In this document: in pieces, positions 44,857 to 48,690 of the stretch | Layout of the letters: each line of letters begins with the position of its first letter | How positions within the stretch are numbered: position 1 is the first letter of the stretch | NCBI GenBank assembly: GCA_015056015.1 | Contig: SVHD01000015.1 | Coordinates: 1 to 48,690 of the forward strand | Reading direction: 5' to 3' | Source of the DNA: Clostridiales bacterium | Lineage (GTDB): Bacteria > Bacillota > Clostridia > Christensenellales > Aristaeellaceae | Length of the DNA: 48,690 bases | Program-made: the position numbers and the translations under genes | Notes under the pieces: model-generated | Databases searched by the model: none | What the model was told of the DNA's origin: nothing | The model's input: the letters and a program-made list of their open reading frames with translations, nothing else

Positions 44857-45924
44857 TCACAGGATCAGCAGCGCCTTTTGTGCATGAACCAGGGTGCGCG
44901 CGCCGTTTTCGGTGATGGCGCAGGTATTCTCAATGCGTACGCCGCCCAGGCCGGGGATGTAGATGCCGGGCTCCACGGTAACCACATGGCCTACTTCCAG
45001 AATGTCATTGCACATCTGGGAAAGGCGGGGATCCTCATGAATATCAATGCCCACCGCATGGCCCAGACCATGACCGAACCGGCCCTGATAGCCGGCGTCA
45101 TCGATGATCTTGCGGGCGATGGAATCGATATCCCTGCAGCATTTGCCGGGGGCCAGGGCCGCTTCGCAGGTTTCCTGGGCCAGCAATACGGTATCATAGA
45201 TTTTCTTCATTTCGGGCTTGGGCTGACCCAGGGCCACCGTGCGGGTCATATCGGAGCAATAGCCGCCCTTCTTCGCGCCGAAATCAAAGGTGATCATATC
45301 GCCCAGCTGAATTTTGCGATCGCTGGGGATGGCATGGCACAGAGAGCCGTTTTCGCCGGAAGCTACGATGGTATCAAAGGCCAGGGAATCGGCGCCCAGT
45401 TCCAGCATGGTATAATCCAGCATGATCTGCAGCTGCTTTTCTGTAACGCCGGGCTTGATCCGGGGCAGCAGCGCATCAAAAGCCTTGCAGGAAATATTGC
45501 AGGCGGTTTCGATGCAGGCCAGTTCCTTTTCATCCTTGATGCGCCGGGCTTTTTCGGGGGCGTTTTCAAGGGATACGAATTCCATGGCCGGCATGGCCTT
45601 TTTCAGGCCTTCAAAAGCGCGCATGGTCACTTCGTCATCTTCATAGCGCACACGGGCAATGCCCTTTTCGGCAAAGAGCTTCGCCGCCAGATCGGCGTGG
45701 CTTACGCCCTTTTCCACCATCCATACGTCATAGCCGGGGGCCTGACGTTCCGCCTGCTCGGTATAGCGGAAATCGGTTACGATTACCTGGAATCCATTCC
45801 CGGCGGCAATCAGGCCTTCGCCGGTATAGCCGCTGAGATAGAACATATTGGAGGGCTTATGAATCAGCACGCCTTCATTTGCGCCGACGCCCGCCAATTG
45901 CAGCATTCTTTCCATTCTGGTCAT
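44857..45924 (-). CDS. M24 family aminopeptidase (Xaa-Pro type)
   Basis: A 355-residue metallopeptidase. The N-terminal creatinase-like domain (about 1-120) precedes the pita-bread domain with ligands in ITFDFGAKKGGYCSDMTRT (Asp pair), GRFGHGLGHAVGIDIHEDP (His), VVTVEPGIYIP (Glu) and VRIENTCAIT (Glu). It would remove N-terminal residues before proline. The ATG at 45924 follows TTGGAGGATAAAG. An upstream frame to 45966 exists but overlaps an 18-base palindrome and lacks a site. Confidence 0.92.
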   Translation of the reverse strand: MTRMERMLQLAGVGANEGVLIHKPSNMFYLSGYTGEGLIAAGNGFQVIVTDFRYTEQAERQAPGYDVWMVEKGVSHADLAAKLFAEKGIARVRYEDDEVTMRAFEGLKKAMPAMEFVSLENAPEKARRIKDEKELACIETACNISCKAFDALLPRIKPGVTEKQLQIMLDYTMLELGADSLAFDTIVASGENGSLCHAIPSDRKIQLGDMITFDFGAKKGGYCSDMTRTVALGQPKPEMKKIYDTVLLAQETCEAALAPGKCCRDIDSIARKIIDDAGYQGRFGHGLGHAVGIDIHEDPRLSQMCNDILEVGHVVTVEPGIYIPGLGGVRIENTCAITENGARTLVHAQKALLIL

Positions 45925-45942
45925 ATCTTTATCCTCCAACGA

Positions 45943-45960
45943 TATGCTATCCATAGCATA
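45943..45960. promoter_or_regulatory. Eighteen-base palindrome before the M24 peptidase
   Basis: TATGCTAT-CC-ATAGCATA: perfect eight-base arms, just upstream of the ribosome site of the peptidase. Possible operator. Confidence 0.5.
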
Positions 45961-46130
45961 CCACATTGTATTTTAGCATAAACAGTGCGGAAGCGCCACC
46001 CCTATTGACCGGAAATTTGAAATTTTTTTGCGTTTTTTCCGTATATTCCGATGGGAAGGGTGGCTATGGCCCGAAAAAATGGCGTTCACAGGCTGGAAAA
46101 AGGGAAATGGATCGCTTCTGCGTTTCTGGG

Positions 46131-46159
46131 TTGACAGCAAAGAAAAAAGAGAATATAAT
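46131..46159 (+). promoter_or_regulatory. Consensus promoter for the metal-sensor/efflux operon
   Basis: TTGACA (46131-46136) and TATAAT (46154-46159) with a 17-base spacer, perfect consensus. Confidence 0.9.
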
Positions 46160-46165
46160 AACGAA

Positions 46166-46179
46166 TGAACAATCGTTCA
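46166..46179 (+). promoter_or_regulatory. ArsR/SmtB-type operator
   Basis: TGAAC-AATC-GTTCA lies at about +1 of the promoter. It resembles the TGAA-N6-TTCA half-site pattern of CzrA/SmtB-type sites, which permits the following ArsR protein to repress its own operon. Confidence 0.75.
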
Positions 46180-46198
46180 AATGAAAGGATGAACAAAA

Positions 46199-46570
46199 AT
46201 GAGCGAAAATATGAAGCAGGATCTGATTCCCTGCTGCGGCGAGGAAGCAACCCACGAGGAATTGCTCAGCGCGGTGAATGCCGGCATGCCGGATGAAGAA
46301 ATGCTCTATGATCTGGCGGAATTATATAAGGTATTCGGGGATAGCACCAGGATCAAGATTCTTTATGCGCTCTTTGAATCGGAATTATGCGTATGCGATA
46401 TTGCCCGGGTGCTTTCCATGACCCAGTCGGCCATTTCCCATCAGCTGCGGGTGCTCAAGCAGGCAAAGCTGGTGAAATTCCGCCGGGAAGGCAAAACGAT
46501 TTTCTATTCCCTTTCGGATGATCATGTGCGCACCATTATCGGCATGGGCATGGATCATCTTTGCGAATAA
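46199..46570 (+). CDS. ArsR/SmtB-family metal-responsive repressor
   Basis: A 123-residue winged-helix repressor that leaves DNA when it binds metal. DNA-binding helices: VLSMTQSAISHQLRVLKQ (about 71-88), wing KFRREGKTIFYSL. Both known metal sites appear complete: alpha-3N with C12, C13 near the start and C64, C66 in ELCVCDIA (as in CadC), and alpha-5 with D107, H109, H120 and E123 (the same spacing as SmtB D104, H106, H117, E120). So Zn(II), Cd(II) or Pb(II) sensing is likely. The ATG at 46199 follows AAAGGAT. It precedes the P-type ATPase by 23 bases. Confidence 0.92.
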   Translation: MSENMKQDLIPCCGEEATHEELLSAVNAGMPDEEMLYDLAELYKVFGDSTRIKILYALFESELCVCDIARVLSMTQSAISHQLRVLKQAKLVKFRREGKTIFYSLSDDHVRTIIGMGMDHLCE

Positions 46571-46593
46571 AAAGAATCAGGGAGGGAAAAGCG

Positions 46594-48534
46594 ATGGGCT
46601 GCTCCTGCGGGCATTGCCATGATCACGATCATGAACACCATCATGAGGAAGAAAACCACGAAAATTCCTGCGGCTGTGGCTGCGGCCATGAGCACGGAGA
46701 AGCGCAGGAAGGGAAAGAAATGCTGATCCGCCTGGCAATTGGCGCAGCGCTGCTGCTGGCGGGGCTTTTTTTGCCGGTGGGGAAATGGGTTTCCCTGGGG
46801 CTGATGCTGCTTTCCCTGCTGGCGGCGGGGCTGCCGGTATTTAAAAAAGCCTTCCGGAATCTGATCCGCGGCCATATGCTGGATGAAATGTTTCTGATGG
46901 CGGCAGCATCCATCGGCGCTTTTTGCATCGGGGAATATTTTGAAGGCGTGATGGTGATGCTGCTCTACACCATCGGCGAATACTTTCAGGATCGTGCCGT
47001 GGATAAAAGCCGCAAATCCATCGTGGACGCCATGGATTTACGCCCCGAAACGGCGCGGATTGAAAAAGGCGGGGAGTGGACCGAAATCAGCCCCGATGAA
47101 GTGCAGCCGGGGGATATACTGCTGGTGCGGCCCGGGGAAAAAATTCCCCTGGACGGGATCGTTGTGGAGGGCGAATCCACCCTGGATACGGTGGCGCTGA
47201 CCGGGGAAAGCATGCCCCGGGAAATCAGGACAGGGGAACATGTGATCAGCGGCTGCCTGAATATGCAAAAGGCGCTGAAGATCCGGGCGACAGAAACATA
47301 TGAAAATTCCACGGTGGCCAGAATTCTGGAACTGGCGGAAAATGCCGCTTCCCGAAAGGCCAGATCGGATTTGCTGATTACCCGCTTTGCCCGGATATAT
47401 ACGCCTGCGGTGGTGCTGCTGGCGCTGCTGTGCGCCGTGATTCCGCCTGTATTCTTTGGCGGAAGCTGGCAGGAATGGATTCATACGGCGCTGACCTTTC
47501 TGGTGATTTCCTGCCCCTGCGCGCTGGTGATTTCTGTGCCGCTCACCTTTTTCAGTGGGATTGGCGCCTGCTCCCGGCGGGGGATTCTGGTCAAGGGCGC
47601 CAATTTCCTGGAGGCCCTGGCGCAGACGGAAATTGCCGTCTTTGATAAAACAGGCACCCTGACGGAAGGAAAATTTTCCGTGACGGGGATATATCCGCAA
47701 AATAATATGGATGAAAATGCGCTGCTGTTGCTGGCGGCCTCGGCGGAAGGATGGAGCAATCACCCCATCGCCCAATCCCTGCGGGAAAAATTCACCCCGG
47801 ATATGCTTTTGCCCCTGACGGAAGCGGAGGAAATACCAGGGCATGGCGTGATTGCCCGGGTGGATGGGAAAAGGATACTGGCCGGCAATGAAAAGCTGAT
47901 GGACAGGGAAACGATTGCATTGGAAAAGGCCGCTCATCCGGGCACTTGCCTGCATATTGCGCAGGACGGGAAGTATATGGGCTGCATTTTGCTGGGCGAT
48001 CTGCCCAAGGCGGGCGCCGGAGAAGCACTGGAGGAATTGAAAAAAACAGGCGTAAAACAAATCGTAATGCTGACCGGGGACGGGGAAAATGCCGCCCGGG
48101 CCGCCGCGGCGCAGCTGGGCGTCAGCCGGTATCACGCCGGGCTTTTGCCGGACGGCAAGGTGAATCGCCTGGAAGCGCTGCTGAAGGAAAAGAGTGAAAA
48201 GGGCGCGCTGATTTTCATCGGCGACGGGGTCAATGACGCCCCGGTGCTTTCCCGGGCGGATGTGGGCGTGGCCATGGGCGCGCTGGGATCGGACGCCGCC
48301 ATTGAAGCGGCGGATGTGGTGCTGATGGATGATGATCCCCGGAAACTGCCCCGGGCCATTGCCATCGCCAGGAAGACCCGGCTGATCGTATGGCAGAATA
48401 TTCTGTTTTCTCTTGGGGTCAAGGGGGTTGTGATGATTCTGGGCTTTTTCCAGCTGGTGCCCCTGTGGCTGGCTGTTTTTGCCGATGTGGGCGTATGCTT
48501 CCTGGCCATTCTCAATGCACTGAGGAACAGATAA
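46594..48534 (+). CDS. Zn/Cd/Pb-exporting P1B-type ATPase
   Basis: A 646-residue heavy-metal pump in the membrane. Instead of an HMA domain it begins with a His/Cys-rich segment (about 1-42, HCHDHDHEHHHEE and SCGCGCGHEH). The channel motif is C307-P308-C309 in SCPCALVIS, the phosphorylated D351 is in FDKTGTLTEG, and later come SNHPIAQS (the HP of P1B ATPases), TGDGEN and GDGVNDAPVLS. The CPC plus the histidine-rich terminus fits CadA/ZntA specificity. GGGAGGG sets the ATG at 46594; the open frame upstream overlaps the repressor. It is co-transcribed with the repressor. Confidence 0.94.
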   Translation: MGCSCGHCHDHDHEHHHEEENHENSCGCGCGHEHGEAQEGKEMLIRLAIGAALLLAGLFLPVGKWVSLGLMLLSLLAAGLPVFKKAFRNLIRGHMLDEMFLMAAASIGAFCIGEYFEGVMVMLLYTIGEYFQDRAVDKSRKSIVDAMDLRPETARIEKGGEWTEISPDEVQPGDILLVRPGEKIPLDGIVVEGESTLDTVALTGESMPREIRTGEHVISGCLNMQKALKIRATETYENSTVARILELAENAASRKARSDLLITRFARIYTPAVVLLALLCAVIPPVFFGGSWQEWIHTALTFLVISCPCALVISVPLTFFSGIGACSRRGILVKGANFLEALAQTEIAVFDKTGTLTEGKFSVTGIYPQNNMDENALLLLAASAEGWSNHPIAQSLREKFTPDMLLPLTEAEEIPGHGVIARVDGKRILAGNEKLMDRETIALEKAAHPGTCLHIAQDGKYMGCILLGDLPKAGAGEALEELKKTGVKQIVMLTGDGENAARAAAAQLGVSRYHAGLLPDGKVNRLEALLKEKSEKGALIFIGDGVNDAPVLSRADVGVAMGALGSDAAIEAADVVLMDDDPRKLPRAIAIARKTRLIVWQNILFSLGVKGVVMILGFFQLVPLWLAVFADVGVCFLAILNALRNR

Positions 48535-48581
48535 AACAAAATCTCCGGTATGTGTCCAACCGGCACATGCCTTCGACAAAA

Positions 48582-48612
48582 AAATGCCCTTGCTGCATGC
48601 AAGGGCGTTTTT
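48582..48612 (+). terminator. Terminator after the metal pump
   Basis: GCCCTTGC-TGCAT-GCAAGGGC, a perfect eight-base stem, followed by GTTTTTGTTG. Confidence 0.88.
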
Positions 48613-48629
48613 GTTGTTTGCTTTAGCGC

Positions 48630-48656
48630 AAAAAAACCACCAGCAGAGCTGGTGAG
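48630..48656 (-). terminator. Terminator for a gene entering from the right
   Basis: CACCAGC-AGA-GCTGGTG has its T7 tract on the minus strand, suggesting that a minus-strand gene ends shortly to the right. Confidence 0.75.
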
Positions 48657-48667
48657 AAAAAAAGACT

Positions 48668-48690
48668 TTAGATATAAGTAACCTCCTTTG
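48668..48690 (-). CDS. Possible 3' end of a minus-strand gene (truncated)
   Basis: The last bases can be read on the minus strand as K-E-V-T-Y-I-stop, twelve bases before a terminator stem. The position fits the end of a gene, but six codons are too few to identify anything. Confidence 0.3.

Noticed and set aside
48672-48690. AACCTCCTTTG at the window end as the 3' end of 16S rRNA
   Set aside because: The preceding bases do not match the 16S end (GGATCACCTCCTTT), and a protein terminator lies just inside; no rRNA sequence is visible.

Overview
The window looks like a chromosomal segment of a Gram-positive, probably spore-forming member of the Clostridia (Bacillota) with a GC content near the low 50s by eye. 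Supporting signs are the AGGAGG-type ribosome sites, near-consensus sigma-A promoters, a T-box leader, Asp23/AmaP envelope genes, a YlmC/YmxH-like PRC-barrel protein, CotH, NrdR, a CD1247-type protein and the asp23-amaP-nusB-xseAB-ispA gene order. I cannot name the species. No rRNA, tRNA, CRISPR array, prophage or transposase is visible.

Layout. (1) 1-8014, plus strand: 3' end of polA, coaE, a lytic transglycosylase, a family 5 solute-binding protein, a PRC-barrel protein, nrdR with promoter and terminator, then a three-gene module of VTC-type polyphosphate polymerase, DUF4956 membrane protein and CotH kinase. (2) 8053-8826, minus: a small unknown protein and rpmB. (3) 9173-15904, plus: murC, a GH20-like hexosaminidase, and a sugar isomerase with two Gfo/Idh/MocA dehydrogenases, which looks like a carbohydrate-use locus. 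(4) 16241-25611, minus: a five-repeat SH3b secreted protein, hemW, a DUF5711-like protein, a SWIM/SNF2 helicase, a membrane protein fused to a PlsC acyltransferase, and a HEAT-repeat protein. (5) 25773-35548, minus: a 13-gene run that appears to be one operon, asp23-amaP-small membrane protein-nusB-tsaD paralogue-folD-xseA-xseB-ispA-PAP2-like-DUF6106-like-cysteine desulfurase-thiI, with one good promoter before it and one terminator after it. (6) 35656-38655, minus: hisS behind a histidine T-box leader, followed by an archaeal-type AspRS. (7) 38831-40085: a Myb/SANT-like protein (minus) and a free-standing PhoB-type winged-helix protein (plus). (8) 40409-45924, minus: a LacZ-type beta-galactosidase, a CD1247-type zinc-ribbon protein, efp and an M24 aminopeptidase. 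(9) 46199-48534, plus: an ArsR/SmtB metal sensor with its operator at the transcription start, and a Zn/Cd P-type ATPase.

The most unusual non-coding signal is a family of intergenic stem-loop repeats. Six copies (16104, 36993, 38746, 40108, 40334, 44163) share a 5' block resembling TCCAGAA..(G)CTTTCTTGGAGGGGG followed by a long GC-rich stem whose top is TTCTTTG-N(3-4)-CAAAGAA or CTTTTG-N(3-4)-CAAAAG. The stem sequences differ from copy to copy but both arms stay complementary. The intergene at 15905-16240 holds one full copy and three related hairpins. I saw no clearly novel protein system; the best candidates for follow-up are this repeat family, the VTC/DUF4956/CotH module with its Met/Gly-rich CotH insertions, and the matching acidic tails of Asp23 and AmaP.
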